A DNA stretch of 64,000 bases from Tissierellales bacterium (GCA_028280805.1 JANQLB010000078.1:62001-126000), one strand, 5' to 3'. Numbered from the stretch's first letter, positions 1 to 10,807 are shown. Program-made: numbers and translations. Notes: generated by a model from the letters alone, not told the origin.

Positions 1-51
1 TATTGTTAAATATGTTTTAATAATTTGTAATATTAAGATAGGGGTGAGAAT

Positions 52-834
52 ATGGATGCTACTAAAAAAGAATTAAAAGGGTTGTTAGTTATGGCATTAA
101 TAGCCGGTAGGATAATGTTAAGAAACGGTGCAGAAACCTATAGAGTTGAGGATACTATTTTAAGGCTGTGTAAATCTAGAATGAACATTAAATATGCTGA
201 AGCCTTTGTCACTCCTACCGGTATATTTATGACTGTAGAATATAGGGATGAAGTTCTTTCATACACCTATAGGATTAAATCAAGAAATATAGACTTAAAC
301 AAGGTAACTTTAGTAAATGAATTCTCTAGAAATTTTGTAAACTCTGATATGACTACAGAAGAAGGAAGTTCAATTTTAAAAGAGATTGAAAAGAAAAAAA
401 CTTACTCTTTACCTGTTCAATTATTTTTTGGAGGAATCAGCGGCAGTTTTTTTGCTCTTTTATCAGGAGTACGTTTTCTAGACCTAGTTTGCACCTTTAT
501 TTCTAGTCTTTCCCTGATTGGAGTATTATACTATTTAAATAAGAGTAAATTTTCATTTTTCTTGAAAAACATATTAGGAGGAATGATTGCAACTATTCTT
601 TCAATATTTTTTGTAGAGGTAGGAATTGGTCATGATTTAAACAAGATAATCATTGGAACTATTATACTTCTTGTGCCTGGGGTAGCAATTACAAATGCTA
701 TTAGAGATTCTATTACAGAAGATTTTCTGTCAGGTTTATCTAGAGGTATAGAAGCTTTAATAATTGCTTTATCTATAGCATTTGGTGTAGGTATAACACT
801 AAGAATTTATTTTCAAGCTTTAGGAGGAATGTAA
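52..834 (+). CDS. Threonine/serine exporter family protein, N-terminal (ThrE / DUF1212) subunit
   Basis: 260-aa ORF; RMLRNGAETYRVEDT motif and multiple TM helices typical of ThrE N-terminal half; adjacent C-terminal-type partner. Confidence 0.88.
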   Translation: MDATKKELKGLLVMALIAGRIMLRNGAETYRVEDTILRLCKSRMNIKYAEAFVTPTGIFMTVEYRDEVLSYTYRIKSRNIDLNKVTLVNEFSRNFVNSDMTTEEGSSILKEIEKKKTYSLPVQLFFGGISGSFFALLSGVRFLDLVCTFISSLSLIGVLYYLNKSKFSFFLKNILGGMIATILSIFFVEVGIGHDLNKIIIGTIILLVPGVAITNAIRDSITEDFLSGLSRGIEALIIALSIAFGVGITLRIYFQALGGM

Positions 835-835
835 G

Positions 836-1273
836 ATGTATTTTATAAAGCAATTTCTAATAGCTTTTATTGGGACAATAGGATTTTCCATACTTTTTAA
901 TATTCCAAAGGATTCAGTTGTTAAATCAGGCATAATTGGGGCTTTAGGATGGATAACTTATGTATTTTTTAATGATGTATTATCATCTTCTGTAGCAGGT
1001 GTATTCTTGGGTGCAATAGTAGTTGGATTATCAGGAGAGTTGTTTGCACGATTTTTTAGAAAGCCTGCAACTGTGTTTATTATTCCCGGTATTATTCCTT
1101 TAGTTCCCGGCTCTAAAAGTTATTACTCAATGCTTGCGTTTATTGAGCAAAGATACACCGAAGCTGCTAATTTAGCATCAGAAACTATGTTTATAGCATT
1201 ATCAATTGCTAGTGGAATAATAATTGCTGCTTCAGTAAATAAGATTTTTAAAAAGAAAAAGATCATAAAATAA
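836..1273 (+). CDS. Threonine/serine exporter, C-terminal (ThrE_2 / DUF3815-like) subunit
   Basis: 145-aa membrane protein, FIIPGIIPLVPG motif, 1 nt after previous ORF. Confidence 0.85.
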   Translation: MYFIKQFLIAFIGTIGFSILFNIPKDSVVKSGIIGALGWITYVFFNDVLSSSVAGVFLGAIVVGLSGELFARFFRKPATVFIIPGIIPLVPGSKSYYSMLAFIEQRYTEAANLASETMFIALSIASGIIIAASVNKIFKKKKIIK

Positions 1274-1301
1274 TCTATTTGTATATACAAGACATATTCT
1301 T

Positions 1302-1332
1302 AAGAACTCTTAGTTAAGCAGAGTTCTTTTTC
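1302..1332 (+). terminator. Rho-independent terminator after thrE pair
   Basis: AAGAACTCT...AGAGTTCTT followed by T-run. Confidence 0.7.
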
Positions 1333-1446
1333 TGATTTATTAACTTGAATAGTAGAATGATTTTCAGGGAAATCTAATTATCAATAATAATCAAATTATA
1401 TACAAATACAGTGAATTGTCAAACCGCATTTTAGGCAGGTGAATAA

Positions 1447-2364
1447 ATGTTTAATTATGTATATATAATTGTTCCATCTATAATTGTAGGTGTTTTATCT
1501 AGGATATCAATGCTTAGGTCGGACTATAGACAATATCCCAGCTATCCTCAAGGTGTTTTCTCTCATTTAACTTTGGGTATTATCTCAGCAAGTCTTGGTT
1601 CAGTTGCAATTCCAGCTATAGCAGAAAAAGAATTTGCAGCTGTTACTTTTTTAGCATTAGCAGCTCAGCAGTTTAGAGACGTAAGAAGTTTAGAACGCCA
1701 AAGTTTAGATAATATAGAGCCAACAGAGCTTGTTGCAAGAGGAACTGCATATATTGAAGATATTGCAAAAGCATTTGAAGCAAGAAATTACATGACTATG
1801 TTGTCAGCTTTAATTACAAGTATCATAATATTTATTTTTGTTAAACTTAATATTAGAATAGAAATTGCTGTTGTAGTTGGTTTTCTAGTTGGACTAGGAG
1901 CTGTAATATTTTTCAATAGATATATTACTAGAGAGAAAGTAGCAGATATAGCAGAAGTAAGAGCAGCAAATATTACTTTTGACGGTCCATTACTAACTGT
2001 CAATGGAGTGTTTATAATGAACATAGGATTAAAGGCGTCACAAGAGATTTACCAAGAAAGAGGCATAGCAGTTGAAATTATACCTAAAGATGCAAATGCT
2101 GTTGCTACACTTGCAAACTTAGGTCAAAGGCAGGCAATTCAACATAATGCTGCAATACTCCTTGGAATAAGAAAAGATGTAGATGAACCTGATTTTACAC
2201 CCATTGCCAGAAGAAACCCACATAATGGCAATGTCGTTATGGCAATATTACCTATGGAACTTAATGAGAAACGCTTAATAGAAGCTGTATCTAGTACGGT
2301 TGTATTGGAAAGCGCAAAACGTAAACCTTTAAGTACTAATGTAGGGAAAAAAGCAGCAGACTAG
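1447..2364 (+). CDS. YIEGIA family membrane protein
   Basis: 305-aa ORF with TAYIEDIAKAFEARNY motif (YIEGIA-family signature) and several TM segments. Confidence 0.8.
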   Translation: MFNYVYIIVPSIIVGVLSRISMLRSDYRQYPSYPQGVFSHLTLGIISASLGSVAIPAIAEKEFAAVTFLALAAQQFRDVRSLERQSLDNIEPTELVARGTAYIEDIAKAFEARNYMTMLSALITSIIIFIFVKLNIRIEIAVVVGFLVGLGAVIFFNRYITREKVADIAEVRAANITFDGPLLTVNGVFIMNIGLKASQEIYQERGIAVEIIPKDANAVATLANLGQRQAIQHNAAILLGIRKDVDEPDFTPIARRNPHNGNVVMAILPMELNEKRLIEAVSSTVVLESAKRKPLSTNVGKKAAD

Positions 2365-2366
2365 GA

Positions 2367-2570
2367 GTGATAAAATTGGATGTAGGTTTTAAAGAGAATA
2401 TTTTAGCTATTATTACAATAGATAAAAATAAAGTTTCTAGCGGCACCGTGCCAACTTTTTATGCTAAAGACGAAGAAGAAAGAGAAAGAATTGCCTTGCT
2501 GTTATCAAAAATTACGATGGGAATGGTTCACGATTTAGAGAATGGCTCATATGTAATTGTTAGACATTAG
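2367..2570 (+). CDS. Capping-complex subunit for YIEGIA
   Basis: 67-aa ORF directly following YIEGIA gene; conserved small partner (ends MVHDLENGSYVIVRH). Confidence 0.7.
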   Translation: MIKLDVGFKENILAIITIDKNKVSSGTVPTFYAKDEEERERIALLLSKITMGMVHDLENGSYVIVRH

Positions 2571-2581
2571 AAATAAAGATG

Positions 2582-2605
2582 ACGACTATTTTAAAGTCGT
2601 TTTTA
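2582..2605 (+). terminator. Terminator after YIEGIA module
   Basis: ACGACT...AGTCGT followed by TTTTTATTT. Confidence 0.6.
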
Positions 2606-2780
2606 TTTATATATTTTTATCATTTTATAATAAATTTAATAACCTAATTATGTTATAATATGTAAGTATAAAGGTAGGTCTATTTACTCCTATTAAAGTT
2701 ACAGTTTAAACGATATATTAATTGTGATATAATATTATTACCTAGTACTAATATCAAGTATATATTTCAAGGGAGATACT

Positions 2781-4148
2781 ATGGAGTTAAATAATATAGA
2801 GGAATGTAAGAATATAATTGAATGTGTGGAAAAGGGAAGTATAGCAGAAGAATTAGGAGTTAAACGGGGAGATATACTTATATCTATTAATGACGAAGAG
2901 GTTATTGATGTAATAGACTATAAATATCTTATGTCAGATGACTACGTTTTAGTGACTATACAAAAGCAGAATGGAGAAGTATGGGAACTGGAAATTGAAA
3001 AAGAATGTAGTGAGGATATTGGAATCATATTTACCAATCCGCTTATTGATAAAGCTAAAAGCTGTAATAATAAATGTATTTTTTGCTTTATTGACCAACT
3101 GCCCAAAGGATTACGTAATACTTTGTATTTTAAGGACGATGATTCCAGATTATCATTTTTACAAGGAAATTTTGTGACCTTAACTAATATGAGTGATGAT
3201 GAAATTAACCGAATAATTAAGTATAGACTAAGCCCGATAAATATCTCTGTTCATACTACTGACTCTGAGGTTCGTATAAGAATGATGAACAATAAAAGAG
3301 CTGGAAAAATATATGAGATACTTAAAAGATTTAATGACGTAGACATAGAAATGAACTGTCAGATAGTTTTAGTTCCCGGTATAAATGATGGAGATAATCT
3401 AAATAGGACTTTGGACGATTTAATTAAACTTCACCCAAATGTAAGAAGTGTGGCAGTCGTGCCTATCGGTGTTACAAAGTTTAGACATGGATTACAAAAG
3501 GTTGATACATATAATTATGAGAAATCTTTAGAAGTTTTAGAGTTTATTCATCAGAAACAAAGGAAATACTTATTAGAAAATGGTACAAGATTTGTTTATG
3601 CAGCTGATGAGTTTTATGTTTTAGCTGGGGTACAAATACCAAGCTATTTAGAATATGAAAATTTTCCACAGCTTGAAAACGGCGTGGGACTAATAAGAAA
3701 GTTTTATGAAGAAGTCACTCATAGTCTTAAAAAAATACCTAATGGTTTGAAATTAAATAAAAAGTATGCTATTGTCACTGGAGAGCTGGCTAAAAAGTTT
3801 ATAAAAGATGTAGCAGATGATATAATGTATAAGTTTGAAGGATTAAGTATCAAAGTAGTACCAATAAAGAATAATTTTCTAGGTGAAACTATAACTGTAT
3901 CAGGTTTAGTAACAGGAAAGGACATCATAGAGCAGTTAAATAAACTTGGGCATGCTTTTAATGAGTTAGATAGTGTTATTATTCCTAGAAACATGTTAAA
4001 AAGCGGAGAGGATGTCTTTTTAGATGATATAACCGTAAAACAGCTTAAAGAAAATTTAGGTAAAGATGTTTTTATTTCAGAAGTTGAAGGAGAAAGCTTT
4101 ATAAAGATATTTACAAAGGATGAGGTGATTAAATGGCAAGACCTGTAG
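2781..4148 (+). CDS. DUF512 protein: N-terminal PDZ-like domain plus radical-SAM-like CX3CX2C cluster
   Basis: [26 protein letters not shown] (PDZ) then [18 protein letters not shown]; directly upstream of der. Confidence 0.9.
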   Translation: MELNNIEECKNIIECVEKGSIAEELGVKRGDILISINDEEVIDVIDYKYLMSDDYVLVTIQKQNGEVWELEIEKECSEDIGIIFTNPLIDKAKSCNNKCIFCFIDQLPKGLRNTLYFKDDDSRLSFLQGNFVTLTNMSDDEINRIIKYRLSPINISVHTTDSEVRIRMMNNKRAGKIYEILKRFNDVDIEMNCQIVLVPGINDGDNLNRTLDDLIKLHPNVRSVAVVPIGVTKFRHGLQKVDTYNYEKSLEVLEFIHQKQRKYLLENGTRFVYAADEFYVLAGVQIPSYLEYENFPQLENGVGLIRKFYEEVTHSLKKIPNGLKLNKKYAIVTGELAKKFIKDVADDIMYKFEGLSIKVVPIKNNFLGETITVSGLVTGKDIIEQLNKLGHAFNELDSVIIPRNMLKSGEDVFLDDITVKQLKENLGKDVFISEVEGESFIKIFTKDEVIKWQDL

Positions 4149-5449
4149 TAGCCATAGTTGGAAGACCAAATGTTGGGAAATCTACTCTCTTTAATCATTT
4201 GGCAGGTGAAAGGATTTCAATAGTTGAAGACCAGCCTGGTGTAACTAGGGATAGGATTTACGCAGAAGCAGAATGGTTAAATAAATATTTTACTTTAATT
4301 GATACGGGAGGTATCGAGCCGGCTAATAAGGATATTATATTTAGCCAAATGAAAAGACAAGCAGATATAGCAATAGAAACAGCAGATGTTATCTTATTTA
4401 TGGTAGACGGAAAAGATGGACTTACAGCTGCAGATAGAGATGTGGCAGAGATCTTAAGAAAATCTAATAAAAATGTACTTTTAGTGTGTAATAAGATTGA
4501 TACTTTTAAAATCACCGAAGGTTTTTATGATTTTTATGAATTAGCCTTAGGTGAGCCAATTATTATTTCAGCAGGTCAAAAACTAGGTATTGGGGATTTA
4601 TTAGATAAGGTTATAGAATTTTTTCCCGATGGTAAGGACACTGATTACGATGAAGAATTTATTAAGGTTGCTGTTATTGGAAAACCAAATGTTGGAAAAT
4701 CCTCTCTGGTTAATAAACTCTTAGGTGAAGAAAGAGTAATAGTAAGTGATATTGCAGGTACTACCAGAGATGCAATAGACACTCCTTTTACTAGAGGAGA
4801 CGATAAATATGTTTTAATTGATACAGCAGGGATTAGAAAAAAGAAAAACATTGATGAAAATGTAGAAAAGTATAGTGTTATAAGGTCACTAACAGCAATA
4901 GAGAGAGCAGACATTTGCTTAGTAATGATTGATAGTACAGAAGGTGTTACTGAGCAGGATAAAAAAATTGCAGGTTATGCTCATGATAATGGAAAAGGAC
5001 TTATAATAGTTTTGAATAAATGGGATTTAATTGAAAAAGATAATAAGACATACAATCAATTTGTAGAAAATACTTATAACAACCTGTCTTTTGCTCTTTA
5101 TGCTCCAATTATTATGGTATCTGCAGAAACAGGTCAGAGAACTAATAATATATTAGACTTAGTTAATAAAGTTTCAAATAACCAAACTATGAGAATATCA
5201 ACAGGAGTATTAAATGACATAATTGGTGAAGCAGTATTAATGAACCAGCCACCTTCAGATAAAGGTAAAAGACTTAAAATTTATTATGGTACTCAGGCTA
5301 GTGTAAAGCCTCCTAAATTTGTACTTTTTGTCAATGACAAAAATTTAATGCACTTTTCTTACGCAAGATATCTGGAAAACCAAATTAGGCAAACCTTTGG
5401 ATTTGAAGGTACTCCAATTCGTTTTCAATTTAAAGAAAGGGGGGATTAA
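4133..5449 (+). CDS. der: Ribosome biogenesis GTPase Der (EngA)
   Basis: Two GTPase domains ([12 protein letters not shown] ... [12 protein letters not shown]), KH-like C-terminus. Confidence 0.98.
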   Translation: MARPVVAIVGRPNVGKSTLFNHLAGERISIVEDQPGVTRDRIYAEAEWLNKYFTLIDTGGIEPANKDIIFSQMKRQADIAIETADVILFMVDGKDGLTAADRDVAEILRKSNKNVLLVCNKIDTFKITEGFYDFYELALGEPIIISAGQKLGIGDLLDKVIEFFPDGKDTDYDEEFIKVAVIGKPNVGKSSLVNKLLGEERVIVSDIAGTTRDAIDTPFTRGDDKYVLIDTAGIRKKKNIDENVEKYSVIRSLTAIERADICLVMIDSTEGVTEQDKKIAGYAHDNGKGLIIVLNKWDLIEKDNKTYNQFVENTYNNLSFALYAPIIMVSAETGQRTNNILDLVNKVSNNQTMRISTGVLNDIIGEAVLMNQPPSDKGKRLKIYYGTQASVKPPKFVLFVNDKNLMHFSYARYLENQIRQTFGFEGTPIRFQFKERGD

Positions 5450-5450
5450 A

Positions 5451-6047
5451 ATGCAACAAATAGTCCTAATAATTATATTTTCATACTTATTAGGAAGTAT
5501 TTCGGCTTCATACATTTTAGGTAAAATAGTAGTTAATAAGGATATTAGAAATCATGGCAGCGGTAATGCAGGTGCTACTAACGCTTTAAGGGTTTTTGGA
5601 CCAAGAATTGCAATTATATCTCTTTTATTTGATATACTTAAAGGTGTTGGTGCAGTTATTATAGGCAATCAACTTTTAGGATACCATGGTATGTTAATTG
5701 GCGGAATTTGTTCGGTAATAGGTCATAATTATCCGATTTTTTTAAGATTTAAGGGAGGAAAGGGTGTTGCTACCACATTAGCCGTAAGTTTATTTACGCA
5801 ACCTCTTGTAGCTGTAATATGTATAGTAATTGGAGTAATAATTATTATTAAATCCAGATATGTTTCTTTAGGTGCTGTAATAGGAATGATACTTTTACCT
5901 ATAGTTGGAGTTATTTTAATTAGACCCTTTGATATAAATTTCTTGGCTTTTACATTATTATTGTCAACTATGTCTATATACAGGCATAGAGGTAACATAA
6001 GAAGACTTTTAAAAGGTAAAGAATCAAAATTAGGAGAAAAGGTTTAA
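5451..6047 (+). CDS. plsY: Glycerol-3-phosphate acyltransferase PlsY
   Basis: GSGNAGATNALR motif, membrane protein; start trimmed to ATG 5451 after GGGGG RBS. Confidence 0.96.
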   Translation: MQQIVLIIIFSYLLGSISASYILGKIVVNKDIRNHGSGNAGATNALRVFGPRIAIISLLFDILKGVGAVIIGNQLLGYHGMLIGGICSVIGHNYPIFLRFKGGKGVATTLAVSLFTQPLVAVICIVIGVIIIIKSRYVSLGAVIGMILLPIVGVILIRPFDINFLAFTLLLSTMSIYRHRGNIRRLLKGKESKLGEKV

Positions 6048-6066
6048 AATATGGAGGTAATAATAA

Positions 6067-7095
6067 ATGAAGGAAAAAGTATGTATTGTTGGCGGAGGAA
6101 GCTGGGGAACAGCTTTAGCAATTTTACTTGGTAAAAAAGGCTATAACTTAGATATATGGTTAAGAAATAAAAAACAATGTGATGATATTAATAAATACAG
6201 AGAAAATGTAAAATACTTACCCGGCATAATTATTCCCAATAGTATAAAAGTTATAAACGATATTCAAAAAACTATAAAAGATAAAGATATAATAGTATTA
6301 GCAGTACCGTCTCATGCTGTAAGAGGTACTCTAAAACATCTTAAAAAAATTATAACTAAAAATCAGATAATAGTTAATTTAGCTAAAGGGATTGAGAATG
6401 ATACCCTATGTAGAATTTCAGAAATTGTTAAAGAAGAACTCCCTAATATACAGTATGCAGTTTTATCAGGACCTTCACATGCAGAAGAAGTTGCTAAGGA
6501 TATTCCTACCGCTATAGTTGCAGCAGCAGAACAAAAACAGGTTGCCCAATTAGTTCAGGATGTCTTCATGTCTCCTAAGTTTAGAGTTTATACTACTCCC
6601 GATGTAGTGGGAGTAGAGCTTGGAGGAGCTTTAAAAAATGTTATAGCATTAGGTGCAGGTATATCTGATGGCTTAGGATATGGTGACAATACAAAAGCAG
6701 CTTTAATTAATAGAGGAATATTTGAAATTGCAAGACTTGGTAAGAAAATGGGAGCGGACCAGATGAGTTTTGCAGGTTTATCAGGAATAGGAGATTTAAT
6801 TGTGACTTGCACAAGTATGCACAGTAGAAATAGAAGAGCAGGAATTAAAATCGGAGAAGGTATGTCTATGCAACAGGCAGTTGAATCCATAGGGATGGTA
6901 GTAGAAGGATTAAAAACTACTAAGTCAGCATATGAGCTGTCTAAAAAAATGAATATCAGGATGCCTATAACAGAAGAAATTTATCAGGTACTATATGAAG
7001 GAAAAAATGTAAAAAACTCTGTAATAAACCTTATGTTAAGAGATAAAACTCATGAAATTCAAGATATAGTACATAAAAATGGTAATACTTGGTAG
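6067..7095 (+). CDS. gpsA: NAD(P)H-dependent glycerol-3-phosphate dehydrogenase
   Basis: GGGSWGTALA Rossmann motif, GLSGIGDLIVTC motif. Confidence 0.98.
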   Translation: MKEKVCIVGGGSWGTALAILLGKKGYNLDIWLRNKKQCDDINKYRENVKYLPGIIIPNSIKVINDIQKTIKDKDIIVLAVPSHAVRGTLKHLKKIITKNQIIVNLAKGIENDTLCRISEIVKEELPNIQYAVLSGPSHAEEVAKDIPTAIVAAAEQKQVAQLVQDVFMSPKFRVYTTPDVVGVELGGALKNVIALGAGISDGLGYGDNTKAALINRGIFEIARLGKKMGADQMSFAGLSGIGDLIVTCTSMHSRNRRAGIKIGEGMSMQQAVESIGMVVEGLKTTKSAYELSKKMNIRMPITEEIYQVLYEGKNVKNSVINLMLRDKTHEIQDIVHKNGNTW

Positions 7096-7177
7096 GATAT
7101 AAGGGGTTTTAAATTACTATATTAGCATGATTTTCAATTATCCAGAGGAGATGAAGTCAGGGTATTGAGGTGTAGAT

Positions 7178-8386
7178 ATGAAGATTGGACAGTTTGCTGA
7201 GTGCAATAATATTTCAATAGATAGTATTAGACATTACATGGATATGGGACTATTACTTCCTGAAAAGAAGGGCAGTCAATATTATTTTGATAAGAGATGC
7301 AGTGAGGATATAAAGGATATTATTGAATTGAAGACCCATGGTTTTAGTCTAAATGAAATACGAGATATATTATATATTCAACGTTTAGCCACTCCAATTG
7401 CTTATGAAAAGAATCAGTATTATAAGGGATTATATGAAAATAAATATAAAGAAGTCTTAGAAAAATTGCGAGAATTAAAGAAAGTAGAGAATAAATTATC
7501 AGAGAAAATCAATGAGATCTTTAATAAAGTTACAAGTTGTAATAATATAGGATTGGATATAAATGTACTTTCTCTTCTTGTATGTCCTTTGTGTAATAGG
7601 AATCTATTATTAGAAGAATGTCATGTAAAAGATACTCAGATTTTTTCTGGATTACTTAAGTGTAAATGTGGAAGATGTTTTTCAATAGAGGATGGTATAA
7701 TTATCTCTGATAAAAGTGAGTTTATGGAAAACCCCTTTGGAAGTGACATAGAAAAGTTCTTCATTGACTATTTGAAAGAAAGTAATGAGGATTTTATTAA
7801 CATATTAACAAAAGATATATGGTGGTTAAGTGAATACTTTAAAAAAGGTTTAAACGAAAATTTGACTGTTTTAGAGCTTGGTGTTGGTTATGGCGTTTTC
7901 TTAAGAAATGTTTATGAATCTTTGTTAGATAATATGATATATATAGCTATAGATCATAATATTAGCATCTTAAAATCCCTAAAAGAAATGTTAACGAGGA
8001 TAAATCCTAACAAACGAGTAATTTTCATATGTACTGATGTTATGGACATCCCAATAAGGCAAGAGACTATTGATACGATTATAGATGTTGGTGGTGTCGT
8101 TACCCATAACAGTTTTTTACTTCAAGATATGGATAAGTATACGAAAGACAAGGCTGCTATATTTGGGAGTTACATTATTAATGAAAATTTACCAATGGGC
8201 AGTGTTTTTCAAGGACTCGATGCAACGCATTTTACGTTGAGAAATGTGAAAGGCAGTATTAATAAAATTAAGTATAATATAATTGAGGACAGAGTTTCTA
8301 AAGAGTTTTCCTTAACTGGAAGATATGGAGTAGAATCAGATGAAAAGAATAAAATAAAAATCTATACTTGTTTTCTAAAAAGATAG
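7178..8386 (+). CDS. MerR-type HTH regulator fused to zinc-ribbon (Trm112-like) and class I SAM methyltransferase-like domain
   Basis: N-term MKIGQFAECNNISIDSIRHYMDMGLL (MerR); CPLCNRNL...CKCGRCFSIEDG; VLELGVGYGVFL SAM motif. Confidence 0.8.
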   Translation: MKIGQFAECNNISIDSIRHYMDMGLLLPEKKGSQYYFDKRCSEDIKDIIELKTHGFSLNEIRDILYIQRLATPIAYEKNQYYKGLYENKYKEVLEKLRELKKVENKLSEKINEIFNKVTSCNNIGLDINVLSLLVCPLCNRNLLLEECHVKDTQIFSGLLKCKCGRCFSIEDGIIISDKSEFMENPFGSDIEKFFIDYLKESNEDFINILTKDIWWLSEYFKKGLNENLTVLELGVGYGVFLRNVYESLLDNMIYIAIDHNISILKSLKEMLTRINPNKRVIFICTDVMDIPIRQETIDTIIDVGGVVTHNSFLLQDMDKYTKDKAAIFGSYIINENLPMGSVFQGLDATHFTLRNVKGSINKIKYNIIEDRVSKEFSLTGRYGVESDEKNKIKIYTCFLKR

Positions 8387-8430
8387 TGTTGGATCTACCT
8401 GTTAAATTAATGTAGTTAACACTATCTTTT
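8378..8430 (+). terminator. Terminator after MerR-methyltransferase gene
   Basis: AAAAGATAGTGTT...AACACTATCTTTT perfect 13-bp stem with T-run. Confidence 0.75.
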
Positions 8431-8599
8431 TATATGCCCTTTTGTAAAAGTTATAAAGGTGTAGGGATTGAAGATTCTTGGATTAAGACTAGGTATAAAG
8501 AAATATATTGTTGACATTGGGTTAACCCCATATATTAAACTATTACTTAGTTATATCTATAAATTAATAGCAAATTTTAAAGATAAAGGAGAGAAAATT

Positions 8600-9643
8600 A
8601 TGCTTCAAGTCCTAGTAGTAATTATCCTTATTATCTGTGTATTAGCGATCATCCCTCCAAGAACACCTAAAATTAAAAGAGGCAGGAAAATAATTGCAGA
8701 AAGTGTAGCAGAAATTAAAAAAATTAGAATAGGAGGTGTAGAGCAGTCTATTCTAATAAGAGGAAACAATATAAATAATCCTGTAATACTGTTTTTACAT
8801 GGCGGTCCGGGTAACAGTGAAATTGGATATATAAGAAAATATCAAAAGAGACTCGAGGAAAAGTTTGTTGTAGTACGTTGGGATCAACGAGGTGCAGGTG
8901 CTTCATTTTCAAAAATACCTAAAGATTCCTTTACTATTGAACAATTTTTAAATGATGTTGATGAGGTTTCAGATTACCTTATAAGAACATTTAATAAAAA
9001 TAAAATATTTATTATTGGACATTCTTGGGGAACTGTATTGGCAACACTTTCTGTAAAAAATAATCCACATAAATATCTAACTTATATCAGTGTTGGTCAA
9101 TTTGTCAATATGAGAGAAAACGAACAGATATCCTATGAATTTGCATTGACAAAAGCAAAAGAAGTAAACGATAAGAAGGCTCTAAAGGATTTGGCATGTA
9201 TAGAAGAAATATGTACTTATAAAAACATGTTAAAATCTAGAAAATATGTAGATAAATTTGGAGGTACAATTAAAACTGTACCGAAAAGAGGATTAGGGAC
9301 ATCTCTTTTATTATCAACTGAATACAAATTCTTCGACAAATTGAATTATCCTATTAGAGCAATAAAATCCAGTAGATTAATGTATGATGAGTTATTTAAG
9401 ATTAATCTAATGACAGATGTTAAGGAGCTTGAGATACCAACATATTTTATAATGGGTAAATATGATTATACGACTGTTTATCCACTAGCGGAGGCCTTCT
9501 ATAAGCAGTTAAAAGCACCGATAAAAGAATTACTTGTATTTGAAAACTCAGCACATCTTCCTCAATTGGAGGAGGAGGAAAAATTTAATGATACGCTTAT
9601 AAGGATTCTAAACAACAGACAAAGGGATAGGGGAGACCACTGA
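8600..9643 (+). CDS. Alpha/beta hydrolase (proline iminopeptidase-like), N-terminal membrane anchor
   Basis: LFLHGGPGNSE, VRWDQRGAGAS, GHSWGT motifs; ATG 8600 with RBS preferred over TTG 8468. Confidence 0.85.
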   Translation: MLQVLVVIILIICVLAIIPPRTPKIKRGRKIIAESVAEIKKIRIGGVEQSILIRGNNINNPVILFLHGGPGNSEIGYIRKYQKRLEEKFVVVRWDQRGAGASFSKIPKDSFTIEQFLNDVDEVSDYLIRTFNKNKIFIIGHSWGTVLATLSVKNNPHKYLTYISVGQFVNMRENEQISYEFALTKAKEVNDKKALKDLACIEEICTYKNMLKSRKYVDKFGGTIKTVPKRGLGTSLLLSTEYKFFDKLNYPIRAIKSSRLMYDELFKINLMTDVKELEIPTYFIMGKYDYTTVYPLAEAFYKQLKAPIKELLVFENSAHLPQLEEEEKFNDTLIRILNNRQRDRGDH

Positions 9644-9733
9644 AAAATAGGTGTTTTTCACACATCTATTTCAATAATTATAAAATTTACTTGCCTGATT
9701 AACAAAGATTACTATTAATGCAGTTAATTTAGC

Positions 9734-9904
9734 TTATATGGACATGCTTTTTAGATCGTATCCTCTAGTTTGGACCAGTACGTGAAATCTTTTCATTTCT
9801 CTGTTTTTTGCTTCGCTATGACTTTCAAATTTCTTGTAATTGAGAATATCTGTATCTATTTCTTCAAGTAAATTAGGGTTTTCTTTTTCAATATTATTTA
9901 AAAC
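9734..9904 (-). pseudogene. Coding-like remnant (C-terminal fragment), family unknown
   Basis: Open 57-codon stretch with no start and a stop immediately upstream: VLNNIEKENPNLLEEIDTDILNYKKFESHSEAKNREMKRFHVLVQTRGYDLKSMSI*. Confidence 0.3.
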
Positions 9905-9957
9905 TTAAGTGTATAGATGAGTTTAAAGTAATTATAATAAATATTAGGAAATCAAAT

Positions 9958-9983
9958 GCTTCTGACAATTAATAGTCAGAAGC
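9958..9983. terminator. Hairpin/terminator at 3' end of GNAT gene
   Basis: GCTTCTGAC...GTCAGAAGC. Confidence 0.55.
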
Positions 9984-10030
9984 ACTTAATTAACAGGTGA
10001 AAAAATCAGTATTTAAGCCTAAGTTAGAAA

Positions 10031-10636
10031 TTAACTTTCAGATATTTGTTTTTTGATATCGTTTAATAAATAAGGATTTTGTGAAATAAAATCTTCTTTA
10101 TTTAATTTAAATCTTAATGCATCATACTTCGCACCTCTTACAGTTCTCTTATCAATAACTCTTCTAATTTCTTTGAAACCAAGTTTTACTGCTAAATTCA
10201 CCATTCTAGTATTGCCTGACCAAGTCTCACAATATAAACTATCTAAACCAGAAAACTCAAATAGATATCCTATCCATAATTTCAGTGCTTGCTTTCCTAG
10301 ACCTTTACCTATATAAGCAGTATCATAAACATTAATACCAATAGCTCTTTTGTACTCATCACCATCAATTAAATATGTACTTACAGCACCTATGTAATTC
10401 CCATCCGAATGAATTATTTGTAATCTACCTGGTATAGTTTTGGCTGGACGTTTTAAAACTTTGACCAAAAACTCTCTAAGTTGATTTTCAGTCCGTTGGT
10501 TATCCTCCCAAGGTGCATCCCATTTTTGCCAATCATGTTCATTTACGTTCCAATTAATAAACTTTTCAATATCTTCTTCTTGAAAATATCTTAAATATAT
10601 ATCATCGAATATTAGTTTTGAATCTTTTTTAAGCAA
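10031..10636 (-). CDS. GNAT family N-acetyltransferase
   Basis: Typical GNAT order: GYIGAVSTYLID, YIGKGLGKQALKLWIGYLF, NLAVKLGFKEIRR. Confidence 0.85.
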   Translation of the reverse strand: MLKKDSKLIFDDIYLRYFQEEDIEKFINWNVNEHDWQKWDAPWEDNQRTENQLREFLVKVLKRPAKTIPGRLQIIHSDGNYIGAVSTYLIDGDEYKRAIGINVYDTAYIGKGLGKQALKLWIGYLFEFSGLDSLYCETWSGNTRMVNLAVKLGFKEIRRVIDKRTVRGAKYDALRFKLNKEDFISQNPYLLNDIKKQISES

Positions 10637-10807
10637 AGCATCACCCCTATTTACCAGAGCCTAGTAATAAATCACAATTAAATTATATTAGTTTTATGAG
10701 AAAATGCTATGTATAGAATAGTTTAAAGTGAATTTGGCATGAGCTGTTGATAAACTAAGATAATAAGCCATTCTATTTAAATAGAAAATAAATATCTTAA
10801 AAAAATT

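Noticed and set aside
3719-4198. 159-aa minus-strand ORF over DUF512/der
   Set aside because: Antisense shadow of strongly supported plus-strand genes, no recognisable family.
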